NCBI RefSeq assembly: GCF_017355935.1
Contig: NZ_JAFIQT010000001.1
Span: 2,480,001 to 2,544,000, forward strand
Direction of reading: 5' to 3'
Origin: Telluribacter humicola
GTDB taxonomy: Bacteria; Bacteroidota; Bacteroidia; Cytophagales; Spirosomataceae
Length of the DNA: 64,000 nucleotides
Part shown: one piece after another, positions 1-8,590 of the stretch
Numbering within the stretch: the stretch's first letter is position 1
Layout: each line of letters begins with the position of its first letter
Notes under the pieces: model-generated
Seen by the model: the letters and a program-made list of their open reading frames with translations, nothing else
Database searches by the model: none
Told to the model about the DNA's origin: nothing
Made by a program: the position numbers and the translations under genes

Positions 1-2088
1 GGTGGGTACTTTGACCAGGATGGGGTGATCTACAACACCTACTACCGCCGTATGAACTTCCGGTTCAATGGTACCCTGAACGTGACCAAGCGGTTTCAGG
101 TAGGTATGAACCTGTCGCCGTCGTTCTCGGTACAGGATGATCGCGAAACGCAGGGAAAGGAAACCGTCATCCACCACGCCATGGCGCAGTCGCCGCTGGT
201 CAGGCTCAACGAGGCTACCCGTGACTGGGGCTATCCGGTAGGTATCGGACAGGTGTACCCCAACCCGCTGGAGCGCCTGAAATACACCACCGACCGTACC
301 AACAAGAGCAGGTTTACCTCGGTGGTTTGGGGGCAGTACGAGCTTATTCCCGGCCTTACCTTCAAGTCCCAGTTTGGCTATAACTACAACCAGAACTTGT
401 ACGAGTTCTTCCAGCCAGGTAACATTACCTACAGCAATGGTTTTGTGACGCTGGGTAATAGCAGTTCTCAGATGATGAGGGACTGGTCCATTCAGAACAC
501 GCTGTCGTACGAGAAAAACTTTGGTGATCATAACATCAATCTGTTAGCCGGTCAAAGCGCCGAAGACCGTAGCTTTTACCAGATCCAGGCGATAGCAAGC
601 GGCTGGCCTAACGAAATCATCGAAACCCTGAATGTCGCTACTACACCTACGCGTGCTTCCACGGATAGAAACGGCTCCCGCATCTCCTCCTTCTTTGGGC
701 GGGCGGGCTATAACTTCCGGGAGAAGTACCTGATCAATGCGACTATTCGTCGCGATGGATCCTCCCGTTTCGGATCTAATCATAAGTGGGGGATATTCCC
801 GGCGGTATCGGTAGGTTGGAAGCTCAACGAAGAAGCTTTCCTGCAGAATGTAAACTGGCTGTCCCTGTTGAAGCTGCGCGCTTCGATCGGAACCTCAGGC
901 AATGACCGCATTGGTAACTACGACTACATGTCCAAACTGGCCATCAGCAATACGACCTGGGGCGATGCCATCGTGGCGGGTCTGGTACCTTCCAATATAG
1001 AGAACCCTGATCTGAAGTGGGAGTCTACCACAAGCAAGGATTTAGGATTGGACATATCGGCCTTCAATAACCGCGTACAGGTGAGTCTGGATTACTACGT
1101 CAACCGTACCAACAACCTGCTGTTCAACCTCCCCATTCCCAACAGTACCGGCTTTGGTAGTTTCAGAACGAACATTGGTAGTATCCAGAACCAGGGATGG
1201 GAAGTGGATCTGACTACGGTGAATACCGCCGGAGCCGTTCGCTGGACTTCGTCCCTGAACCTGTCGACTAATCAGAACAAAGTATTGGACATGGGTAATA
1301 TCAGCCAGTTTACCAGTACCAGCTGGGATGCTCAGTTTATTACGCGGGTGGGTGGTCCGGTTTCACAGTTCTACGTGTACCGTACCAATGGTATCCTGAA
1401 CCGCGAAGACTTTGACGATGCCGGCAAAGCCCGGGTACCCATATTCCCCGGTCAGGAGCAGGGCAACGTGAAGTACATCGACCAGAACGGCGATGGACAG
1501 ATCAACGCGCAGGATCTGGTACCTTACGGCAATCCGCTGCCGGATATGATCTACGGATTTACCAACCGTTTCAAATGGAAAAACTTAGAACTGAATGTAC
1601 TGCTGCAGGGGCAGTTTGGCGGCGATGTTCTCTTCCTGGGTCAGCGCCAGCTGGATAACGGAAATACCAACGTCAACAACTTTTCCCGCTGGGTACGCGC
1701 CTGGAAACCTGACTACGAAGCCAAGTACGGTCCCGGCGAAAACCCGATACCTGACCTGGGCGTGGATATGTCATGGGACGGTGAAACTCCGTATACTAAG
1801 GGTAAGAAGTCTGACAACAACAGTGACTTCCGTATTTACGATGCTACCTTCTTCCGGATCCGTAACATTGCTCTCAACTATACGCTGCCCAAGAGCATCG
1901 GTGGGCGGAGTTTCTACAAAGGAGCGCGGGTGTACGTATCGGTGGATAACCTGAAGACCTTCGACAACTACCCTGGTGTCACTCCCGAAACCAATAGCTT
2001 CGGCAATGCCACTACCCAACAGGGGGTTGACTATAGTACCTATCCTTTGTCCAAGAAATTTACATTCGGAATAAATGTTACCTTCTAA
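1..2088 (+). CDS. SusC-type TonB-dependent outer-membrane receptor, 3' part
   Basis: This is the C-terminal part of a SusC/RagA-family TonB-dependent transporter, which imports oligosaccharides across the outer membrane together with a SusD lipoprotein. The reading frame is open from base 1, so the start, signal peptide, carboxypeptidase-like domain and plug lie outside the window; the first in-frame GTG at 25 is not a true start. The roughly 690 visible residues are almost all beta-barrel, with alternating aromatic strands, motifs typical of the family (RRDGSSRFG, ASIGTSGNDRIGNYDY, DQNGDGQINAQDL) and a C-terminal strand ending in a phenylalanine. It is followed 10 bases later by a SusD gene, which confirms the assignment. 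The substrate cannot be read from the sequence; downstream lyase-like genes suggest an acidic polysaccharide. Confidence 0.93.
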   Translation, partial: GGYFDQDGVIYNTYYRRMNFRFNGTLNVTKRFQVGMNLSPSFSVQDDRETQGKETVIHHAMAQSPLVRLNEATRDWGYPVGIGQVYPNPLERLKYTTDRTNKSRFTSVVWGQYELIPGLTFKSQFGYNYNQNLYEFFQPGNITYSNGFVTLGNSSSQMMRDWSIQNTLSYEKNFGDHNINLLAGQSAEDRSFYQIQAIASGWPNEIIETLNVATTPTRASTDRNGSRISSFFGRAGYNFREKYLINATIRRDGSSRFGSNHKWGIFPAVSVGWKLNEEAFLQNVNWLSLLKLRASIGTSGNDRIGNYDYMSKLAISNTTWGDAIVAGLVPSNIENPDLKWESTTSKDLGLDISAFNNRVQVSLDYYVNRTNNLLFNLPIPNSTGFGSFRTNIGSIQNQGWEVDLTTVNTAGAVRWTSSLNLSTNQNKVLDMGNISQFTSTSWDAQFITRVGGPVSQFYVYRTNGILNREDFDDAGKARVPIFPGQEQGNVKYIDQNGDGQINAQDLVPYGNPLPDMIYGFTNRFKWKNLELNVLLQGQFGGDVLFLGQRQLDNGNTNVNNFSRWVRAWKPDYEAKYGPGENPIPDLGVDMSWDGETPYTKGKKSDNNSDFRIYDATFFRIRNIALNYTLPKSIGGRSFYKGARVYVSVDNLKTFDNYPGVTPETNSFGNATTQQGVDYSTYPLSKKFTFGINVTF

Positions 2089-2098
2089 CAAGCCCGAC

Positions 2099-3571
2099 AT
2101 GAAAAAACTCATATATTCTTCCTTGCTGATAGTGAGTGTTGCTCTTACAGCATGTACCAAGTTTCTCGAGATGACTCCGGAGTCGGAGTACAGCGTAGCA
2201 GGAGCCTACAAGACCCAAAACGATTTTCAGCAGGCCATTGCGGGGGTGTATTCTGCTCAGCAGGGGCTGTACTCGTCCAACGCCAGCTGGTTCCGGGGGC
2301 TTATTTCCCGCTCCGACGAGATCAGTACCGGCGCTACCTACATGGAAGGGCTGGATCAGTTTATCGAGAATGCTACTAATCCCTGGTTGAGTACCTCCTG
2401 GAACGGTTACTATCGCATGATCCAACTAAGCAACCTGATTCTCGAAAAAATAGATCAGGGGGAATTTACCGACTCTAAGATGCGCGACTATATCAAGGGG
2501 GAGGCGCATATGTTCCGGGCTTATTCGTACTGGACCCTCGGAACGCTCTTTGGAGGAGTGCCCATCCTGGATAAGTCCATGTCGATAGAAGAGGTAAAAA
2601 AGGTAAAGCGTGGTACACAGGAAGAAACCTTTGCCTTTGCCGAAGCTGAATATAAAAAAGCCATTGAGCTGCTACCCGCCGACTGGGCTGGTGCCAACAA
2701 AGGCAGGGCTACCAAATACGCCGCTCAGGGTATGCTGGCTCGCCTGTACATGTTCCGGTCAAAGTTTGACCTGGCCAAGCCACTGCTCGTCGAAGTTATC
2801 AACTCAGACAAGTACAGTCTTGAAGCTACCTACAGCAACGCGTTCAACGATGGCTTTGACAATGGGAAGGAAAGGGTGTGGGAGGTACAGTTTACCGGAG
2901 GACAGAACGGCGAGGGACAGGCCTTCACCACGGGATTACTCCCCGAAGGATTCAATGACCGTACCATCATGCCATTTTCGGGCTATTCAACGGCTATGCG
3001 GGTATCGCCGGCCCTCTATGAGAGCTACGAGAAGGGAGACCTGCGCAGGGACTTATCTATCCTGAAAGGCTGGGTAAGTATGACCGGAGTGAAGGACACC
3101 GTGTCCATGTTTGTGAAGAAGTACCATCCCCATACCTATGTACCCAAAATGCAAAATGACTGGGCCAACAACATACCTATACTTCGCTACGCGGATGTAA
3201 AGCTGATGTACGCTGAGGCCCTGAATGAGCTTGGGTACGAAGCGGGTGGTGAAGCCTTTGCCGCTCTGAATGAAATCCGTAAGCGGGCCGGATTACCGGC
3301 ACTTACCGTGACCGATCTGCCCACGCAGGCGGCTTTCCGCGAGGCGCTACGAAAAGAGCGTAAAATAGAATTGGCCTTTGAAGGATTGAGGTGGCTGGAT
3401 CTTGTTCGCTGGAATATTGCCGAGGAAACCATGAATACGTTTCTGGCACAACCTCTGGAAGGAGGGGGCATCTACTCCATGAAGCCTCACCAGAAGATAT
3501 TCCCCCTCCCGTTTGATGAATTGACGCGTTACGCGGATGAGCAGGTACTCTGGCAAAATCCGGGCTACTAA
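2099..3571 (+). CDS. SusD/RagB-family glycan-binding lipoprotein
   Basis: This is a surface lipoprotein that caps the SusC barrel and binds glycan. I place the start at the ATG at 2099, because an upstream ATG at 2075 overlaps susC and would put eight residues before the signal peptide. From 2099 the protein begins with a lipoprotein signal, with the acylated Cys near residue 19 (VALTAC). It shows the usual SusD features: helical TPR-like segments, the NRWLSTSW-like region (NPWLSTSWNGYYRMIQ), the RAYSYWTLGTLFGGVPI motif, and a C-terminal region with RKERKIELAFEGLRWLDLVRW and a final PGY. The length of about 490 residues is normal for the family. It is certainly co-transcribed with the susC gene upstream. 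Confidence 0.95.
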   Translation: MKKLIYSSLLIVSVALTACTKFLEMTPESEYSVAGAYKTQNDFQQAIAGVYSAQQGLYSSNASWFRGLISRSDEISTGATYMEGLDQFIENATNPWLSTSWNGYYRMIQLSNLILEKIDQGEFTDSKMRDYIKGEAHMFRAYSYWTLGTLFGGVPILDKSMSIEEVKKVKRGTQEETFAFAEAEYKKAIELLPADWAGANKGRATKYAAQGMLARLYMFRSKFDLAKPLLVEVINSDKYSLEATYSNAFNDGFDNGKERVWEVQFTGGQNGEGQAFTTGLLPEGFNDRTIMPFSGYSTAMRVSPALYESYEKGDLRRDLSILKGWVSMTGVKDTVSMFVKKYHPHTYVPKMQNDWANNIPILRYADVKLMYAEALNELGYEAGGEAFAALNEIRKRAGLPALTVTDLPTQAAFREALRKERKIELAFEGLRWLDLVRWNIAEETMNTFLAQPLEGGGIYSMKPHQKIFPLPFDELTRYADEQVLWQNPGY

Positions 3572-3580
3572 GTCATACTC

Positions 3581-3613
3581 CCCAGGCCATTGGAAAATAT
3601 TCAATGGCCTGGG
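3581..3613 (+). other. 12-bp perfect hairpin between susD and the next gene
   Basis: CCCAGGCCATTG at 3581-3592 pairs exactly with CAATGGCCTGGG at 3602-3613 around a 9-base loop, ten bases after the susD stop. No T-run follows, so it is not a standard intrinsic terminator. It could limit read-through or protect the susC-susD messenger so that the enzymes downstream are made at lower level. Confidence 0.6.
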
Positions 3614-3650
3614 TCAATTCCCATTTACCTATTCCTAAACCCTTACCACT

Positions 3651-5420
3651 ATGAGCACCAGACTTATCCTATGCTTACTGCTGATAGTAGGAGTGACCGC
3701 CTCTTTATACGCTACCGGGTATAAGGATGCCTACATCCAATACGAGCCGGTACAACTGACGGAGGCCGAAAAGCAGGTACTGCGGGAGTCGATGAGTAAG
3801 CTGCACGATCGGTATGACCCGAAGGAGAAAATGCTTACCAAGCAGCTCACCGGATGGAATTACCATACTGATGCCGAAAGTGGCCTGTACCACGAAGTAC
3901 GCAGCTCACTCAACTACGCAGTCGGGCTGCTGGACCTGGGGGAGGAGCAGTACAAGCAAAGAGCCTTTGACATCATCAGAAAGGTAATCAGCCTGCAGGA
4001 TACCATCAGTGCCAACAAGACCAGCGGTATTTGGCCCTACTACCTGGAAGAGCCCCTGGCTACTAAGAAGTCACCCGCCGACTGGAACTGGGCCGACTTC
4101 AACGGGGTGAGCCTGCTGGATATCTACATGGGGCATCAGGCACGACTGCCGGAGGATCTGAAATCCATAATCAGGACTTCTCTGATCTATGCGGCCCGAT
4201 CCATCCAGAAGCGGAATGTACAGCCCGGCTATACCAACATCGCCATCATGGGTACCTACGTGACCTTTATGACGTCGCACCTGTTTGACCTGCCTGAGAT
4301 GAAGGTTTACGCCAACAACCGGCTCAACAACTTCTACGACTATACCCTCAAGCGCGGCTTTACCGAATACAACAGCCCTACCTACACCATTGTGGCCCTG
4401 GATGAGCTGGACCGGATGAAGCGTCACATCGTAGACAAAGACGCCAAACCCAAAGTGGATTCTCTGTATACGATGGCGTGGGAGGTAGTGGCCAAACACT
4501 ACCACAAACCTTCGGGCCAGTGGGCCGGCCCGCACAGCCGGGCATACAACTCCTTTCTGACGCCTTCGATTTATGGTATACTCAAACAAGCCTCGGGGGG
4601 ACAGATAGATCTGCCGGGAGCTACGGCCCGCAACGATGTCAAGATCAGTCACCAGATCCCGGAGCACCTGATGCCCTACTTCCTGTCGCCCCAGTACCCA
4701 CGTACCCAGCGTGATGTACTGGCCATTGATGATCCACAGGTAATAGGTACTACCTACCTTACAGACAAGTACGCATTGTCTACGGCCAACCGGTCCAGCC
4801 TCTGGAACCAGCGGCGGCCATTCCTGGCGTACTGGGGTACTCCCGCGCAGCCGCACTACCTGCAGGTACGCTTCCTGCACGATCTGTACGACTTCAGCTC
4901 AGCCAGCTTTTACAGCGATCAGAAAGAAAACATCGTCCTGGCAGCCATCAACTTCCTGACCAACGGCGGCGACAAACACATCAGTATCGATCGGTTGAAG
5001 GACGGTAAGTTCAGGGCCAATGACTTGCGGCTGCGGTTTGAGTTCGGGAATGTACAGGCCGATCAGCTCGCGCTACCCAAAGCTGTTAATGAATTCCACT
5101 TCCAGCAATTGGATAATCTGACTTTCGGAATCCAGCTTTTCCACGCCGCTTTTGGCGATCAGAAAGGGTACTGGGAAAAAGGTGGGGACGATAAGGCTGC
5201 CTGGATAGATTACGTCATCTACTCGGGAGCCGAAAAAGACCTGGATCTGGCGGCCCTCAACGAAGCGGTACTTGGTTTCAGATTCCACCTGACCGACACC
5301 AAATCGAGCAACCTGAAAGAGGTAAAGGTCACAAAGACAGCGGATATCCTATCAGCGGTCTGGCAGGGCCTTACTGTACAGGTACCCGTCAAGCCCATGC
5401 CGCAGCCTAAGAATCTTTAA
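3651..5420 (+). CDS. Secreted PUL enzyme of unassigned family, possibly a polysaccharide lyase
   Basis: The protein has 589 residues with an N-terminal signal peptide (residues 1-21). The next 300 residues are helix-rich with repeated aromatic and small-residue motifs (GIWPYYLEE, WNWADFNG, GFTEYNSPTYT, WAGPHSRAY), which is what an (alpha/alpha)6-toroid looks like; the rest is more beta-rich, as in toroid-plus-sandwich lyases. Conserved-looking His, Tyr, Arg and Asn in GPHSRAYNS and NSPTY would be natural catalytic candidates. It sits 80 bases after susD and before a heparinase II/III lyase, so a role in the same glycan pathway is likely. I cannot assign it to a named CAZy family from sequence alone; lyase activity is inference. 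Confidence 0.6.
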   Translation: MSTRLILCLLLIVGVTASLYATGYKDAYIQYEPVQLTEAEKQVLRESMSKLHDRYDPKEKMLTKQLTGWNYHTDAESGLYHEVRSSLNYAVGLLDLGEEQYKQRAFDIIRKVISLQDTISANKTSGIWPYYLEEPLATKKSPADWNWADFNGVSLLDIYMGHQARLPEDLKSIIRTSLIYAARSIQKRNVQPGYTNIAIMGTYVTFMTSHLFDLPEMKVYANNRLNNFYDYTLKRGFTEYNSPTYTIVALDELDRMKRHIVDKDAKPKVDSLYTMAWEVVAKHYHKPSGQWAGPHSRAYNSFLTPSIYGILKQASGGQIDLPGATARNDVKISHQIPEHLMPYFLSPQYPRTQRDVLAIDDPQVIGTTYLTDKYALSTANRSSLWNQRRPFLAYWGTPAQPHYLQVRFLHDLYDFSSASFYSDQKENIVLAAINFLTNGGDKHISIDRLKDGKFRANDLRLRFEFGNVQADQLALPKAVNEFHFQQLDNLTFGIQLFHAAFGDQKGYWEKGGDDKAAWIDYVIYSGAEKDLDLAALNEAVLGFRFHLTDTKSSNLKEVKVTKTADILSAVWQGLTVQVPVKPMPQPKNL

Positions 5421-5469
5421 GCCGCGTCAGCGGAACCTATATCCACACCCTTTATTGTTCACAGAGTAC

Positions 5470-5506
5470 CAGACGCCTCTTTCAGAAAAGAGGCGTCTGC
5501 TTTTTT
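5470..5506 (+). terminator. Intrinsic terminator after the PUL enzyme at 3651
   Basis: A 13-bp perfect stem (5470-5482 with 5487-5499) with loop CAGA is followed by a run of six T. It would end most transcripts from the susC-susD-3651 unit before the next gene. Confidence 0.9.
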
Positions 5507-5598
5507 ACAAGAATACCTTTTGGTAGTTGTGTGCCAGTATTGAGTAAGTAGGTTAGATTCAATGTATGCTTATTCAATCAATACTATCTCCTGAAAAA

Positions 5599-7602
5599 AT
5601 GGACAAAAAGCTGTTACTCTTCCGGTACCTATGGTCACTCACAGGCTATATTTGCTATGTACTGCTGTTCATTTTTCTGCTAGCTGGAATGGGACCTGCT
5701 CGTGGTGAGGGTAATCATGAAAACGTGGAGCCAATTGCTGAGATCAGCAAGCTACTGGCAAGGCTGAATCTGGATGCGCCGGGGCTCGCGGGTGTAAAAG
5801 CTGCCGCCCATACGCCCGAGCTGGCAGCCAGAGAACTACTGACTTACTACCGGGCTCGTACTTCGGTGAAGCATCCTGTGGACCGGCAACTGAAAGCCCC
5901 TAGGCGGGGGAATAGCGCCAGCGAGAAAGATATTCAGGTAGCCAATGATGCGCTAAAACATGTGTTCGTGGGGCAGCCAGCTTACTCATCCCATTTCTGT
6001 GGTGAAAATATTTACTGGGCTACCAATCCTTACCCGGATAAGGAATGGGTGTGGCAGCTGAACCGAATGAGCTTTTGGGATGCCATGGCACGCGCTTACT
6101 GGCATACCGGAGATGAGAAGTATGCCCGAGAGTGGTGCGTGCAGGTTGTAGACTGGACCCGCAAAAACCCACGCGACGACCAGCACCAGTACGCCTGGCG
6201 CTCCATTGAAGCCGGTATACGTGGCTATCGTTGGACAGGGTTATTTCAGTATTTTATTGATTCGCCTCATTTCACACCTGACGTGCTGGTAGCTTTTCTC
6301 AATAGCTGCTATGATCATAGCACATACCTGATGACCCGCTACACCAAGGGAAGTAACTGGGGCCTGATGGAAGCGGAGGGCATGGCCTTTATCGCTATGT
6401 CCTTTCCGGAGTTTAGGGAGTCACAACAATGGAAGGAGGAGGCCATCCAGCGGCTGAACCAGGAAATTACTAATCAGGTATATCCGGACGGACACCAGCG
6501 CGAACTGGCCTTTGGCTACCATATGGGCTGCATCGGGTGGTTTATGCATACCTATGAATTAGCCAAATTGAACGGGCAGACGGATGCTTTTTCAGACTCG
6601 TATACAAAGATCATCGAAAAAATGTGTGAGGTACCTATGAAGCTCAGCTTCCCGGATGGTACTACTCCGCAGTTTGGTGATGCCTGGTCAGGTACTCCCG
6701 GTCAGTATTACAAGCAACTCCGGGAGTGGGCGAAGCTATTCAATCGCCCTGACTTCCTGTACGTGGCTACCGAGGGTAAAGAAGGTTCCCGACCCGAGGC
6801 TACTGCCTTTGCCTATGATAAAAGCGGACTATACTCCCTACGCAGCAGCTGGGACAAGGATGCCATTAGTCTGGTACTTAAGTGTGGACCTGATGGAGGG
6901 GGCCACAGCCAACCCGACAACGGTACCTTTGAGTTGTACGCAGGGGGCCGCCACCTGATGCCTGATGCGGGTAGCTACATCTACAGCGGAGACCCCGAAG
7001 GCCGCCGGTGGTTTCGCCAGACCAAGGTACACCAGACCCTTACACTGAATGAAGCAAACTCGGCTTACGCACCGAGCCTGCGGCTATGGAAACCAGGTCC
7101 GGATATGGATGTACTGGTAGTTGAAAATAAGAGCTACCCGGATCTGACCCACCGGCGGGCTGTACTGTTTGTCGACAGGAAATACTTTGTGCTTGTTGAC
7201 GAAGCCATAGGAGAGGGCACCGGCGACGTAGATCTGCATTTCCAGCTGGCTCCGGGTGATGCTGTTTTTGATCAGAATACCCATTCGGTGCGCTCAGATT
7301 TTAAAGAAGGCTGGAATGTACTGGTACAGACTGTGGAGCAGCTGGGGATGAAGCTGGAAGCGGAGGAAGGGCAGGTGTCATTTATTTATACCAAAAAGGA
7401 GCCGCGCCCTGCCTTCAGGTACCGGATACATAAGGCTACCACAGAGAACGGGCTCCGTTTTGTTACCGTCGTAGTACCTTATACCGGCTCCCGACCTAAT
7501 GTGAGTGCCCGTATAGTCGGACAGCCGCCAGTAGGTACCTCTCACATGGAACTGGAAGTAACAATAGATGGAGTGAAGAAACACCTGACTTACCAGTTCT
7601 GA
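5599..7602 (+). CDS. Heparinase II/III-family polysaccharide lyase (PL12-like)
   Basis: This is a secreted or periplasmic lyase that cleaves uronic-acid-containing polysaccharides by beta-elimination. An N-terminal hydrophobic segment is followed by an (alpha/alpha)-toroid domain (MSFWDAMARAYWHTGDEKYA, QRELAFGYHMGCIGWF) and a C-terminal heparinase II/III beta-sheet domain starting near residue 400 (GGGHSQPDNGTFELYAGGRHL then MPDAGSYIYSGDPEGRRWFR). The His, Asn and Tyr in these motifs match the family pattern. I prefer the ATG at 5599 because it gives a compact Lys-rich signal peptide start; an ATG at 5566 would add 11 residues. The family includes heparin/heparan-sulfate and alginate-type lyases, so the exact substrate is open. 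It lies downstream of the susCD locus but behind a terminator. Confidence 0.88.
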   Translation: MDKKLLLFRYLWSLTGYICYVLLFIFLLAGMGPARGEGNHENVEPIAEISKLLARLNLDAPGLAGVKAAAHTPELAARELLTYYRARTSVKHPVDRQLKAPRRGNSASEKDIQVANDALKHVFVGQPAYSSHFCGENIYWATNPYPDKEWVWQLNRMSFWDAMARAYWHTGDEKYAREWCVQVVDWTRKNPRDDQHQYAWRSIEAGIRGYRWTGLFQYFIDSPHFTPDVLVAFLNSCYDHSTYLMTRYTKGSNWGLMEAEGMAFIAMSFPEFRESQQWKEEAIQRLNQEITNQVYPDGHQRELAFGYHMGCIGWFMHTYELAKLNGQTDAFSDSYTKIIEKMCEVPMKLSFPDGTTPQFGDAWSGTPGQYYKQLREWAKLFNRPDFLYVATEGKEGSRPEATAFAYDKSGLYSLRSSWDKDAISLVLKCGPDGGGHSQPDNGTFELYAGGRHLMPDAGSYIYSGDPEGRRWFRQTKVHQTLTLNEANSAYAPSLRLWKPGPDMDVLVVENKSYPDLTHRRAVLFVDRKYFVLVDEAIGEGTGDVDLHFQLAPGDAVFDQNTHSVRSDFKEGWNVLVQTVEQLGMKLEAEEGQVSFIYTKKEPRPAFRYRIHKATTENGLRFVTVVVPYTGSRPNVSARIVGQPPVGTSHMELEVTIDGVKKHLTYQF

Positions 7603-7739
7603 GGATTCTTTATTAAACGTGTCTTGACTTGTACTAAATTTAGAAAGCTGGTGCCGTTAAATAAAATTACATGGATTCTTTTGAATGGATTGCGGTAAGC
7701 CTCTACTTTTAGGCTTTTACCACCCTCTATCTGTTAATC

Positions 7740-8381
7740 ATGCGTTTTCTTCTTCTTTGCCTGGGGCTTTGCCTGCTGAGCCTGATAGCCAGTGCCCAGG
7801 ATTTACCTATCCCCCAGGTTGAAGTACCATCCACGGACAGCCTGTCCGAAGTACCAAAACCATCTTCTGACACCCTTTCATCAATCACCATGAAGGTGGA
7901 GCCGGGCCTGGTGGCTGTATCTATTGTTGCGGGGGTAGTGGGTTTTCCTGCCTACTTCTACATGGGGTACCATTCTTACACAATCAATGATAGGAAGAGG
8001 TTAAATCAAAGAGCTGTACTTCCGTATTTTAAGGCTACCAGAGATGCCCAACTCATGCAGCTATACAATCAGCACCAGGTACAACGGGTGATCTGGTACA
8101 CCGCTACTACGGGCGGTCTGGTGCTATTTACCTATGGCTTTGCGCAGCTTATTGTTTCCATATTTGACCCTTCGGAAGGAGAAGGTGCCGCTACCAAACT
8201 TCTATTGGGAGCAGGTCTTACGGTATGGGGGCAGGTTGCAAGGGTAGTTACGTTCCGGAGGCTCAAACAGGCAGTTGATTTATATAATTATCAATATGCC
8301 ACTCCTTCCAGAGAAGTAAGCCTGTACCTGGGTTTTCCCTCCCGAACACCAGCCGGTGGAGCTCTGTACCTAAGATTCTGA
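7740..8381 (+). CDS. Unknown membrane protein, first of a tandem paralogous pair
   Basis: I do not recognise the family. The 213-residue protein has a cleavable signal peptide (residues 1-19, ending IASA), a Ser/Pro/Thr-rich stretch, and three hydrophobic segments near residues 55-78, 118-142 and 153-170. It shares with the next gene the pattern AVLPYF-x-AT, a YT-x-T-x-GG turn, GFAQL-x-VSIF, Q-x-ARVV-x-FR and an identical C-terminal motif TPAGGALY followed by x-R-F. The shared features show an ancient tandem duplication. The final aromatic residue recalls outer-membrane protein C-termini, but the helices argue for the inner membrane. Function is unknown. Confidence 0.75.
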   Translation: MRFLLLCLGLCLLSLIASAQDLPIPQVEVPSTDSLSEVPKPSSDTLSSITMKVEPGLVAVSIVAGVVGFPAYFYMGYHSYTINDRKRLNQRAVLPYFKATRDAQLMQLYNQHQVQRVIWYTATTGGLVLFTYGFAQLIVSIFDPSEGEGAATKLLLGAGLTVWGQVARVVTFRRLKQAVDLYNYQYATPSREVSLYLGFPSRTPAGGALYLRF

Positions 8382-8557
8382 AAAAGGTGAAGCATTCTAT
8401 TTCGACGGTTTTCCTGTTACTCCGGTGGGTGCACCGGGGGAAAGTTTGTCCAAAATAACCGGGTAAGGGGGGCGCAAACTGTCACAGATCGGGCGCTTCC
8501 CCTTTGTCTCCTTTCAGATTTCAAATAAGCGAGACATGGTATTAGGAGAGAAGGCCG

Positions 8558-8565
8558 TACTTTTG
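8558..8565 (+). promoter_or_regulatory. Candidate -7 promoter element for the gene at 8591
   Basis: TACTTTTG matches the Bacteroidota -7 consensus TAnnTTTG and lies 26 bases before the ATG at 8591. No clear -33 TTG is seen at the expected distance, so this is moderate evidence that the second paralogue has its own promoter. The 8382-8590 gap also holds a 6-bp hairpin at 8422-8437. Confidence 0.45.
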
Positions 8566-8590
8566 TACTTCCATTTCCTCACCCTTTTGC

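Noticed and set aside
4071-4880. Long open frame of 269 codons on the minus strand
   Set aside because: It is fully antisense to the well-supported secreted PUL enzyme, with biased composition and no start signals.
7671-7712. 13-codon open frame before the gene at 7740
   Set aside because: Too short, no conservation evidence, could be chance; a leader-peptide role cannot be supported.
8422-8437. Short GC-rich hairpin CCGGTG/CACCGG
   Set aside because: Only 6 bp with no T-run; not enough to call a terminator.
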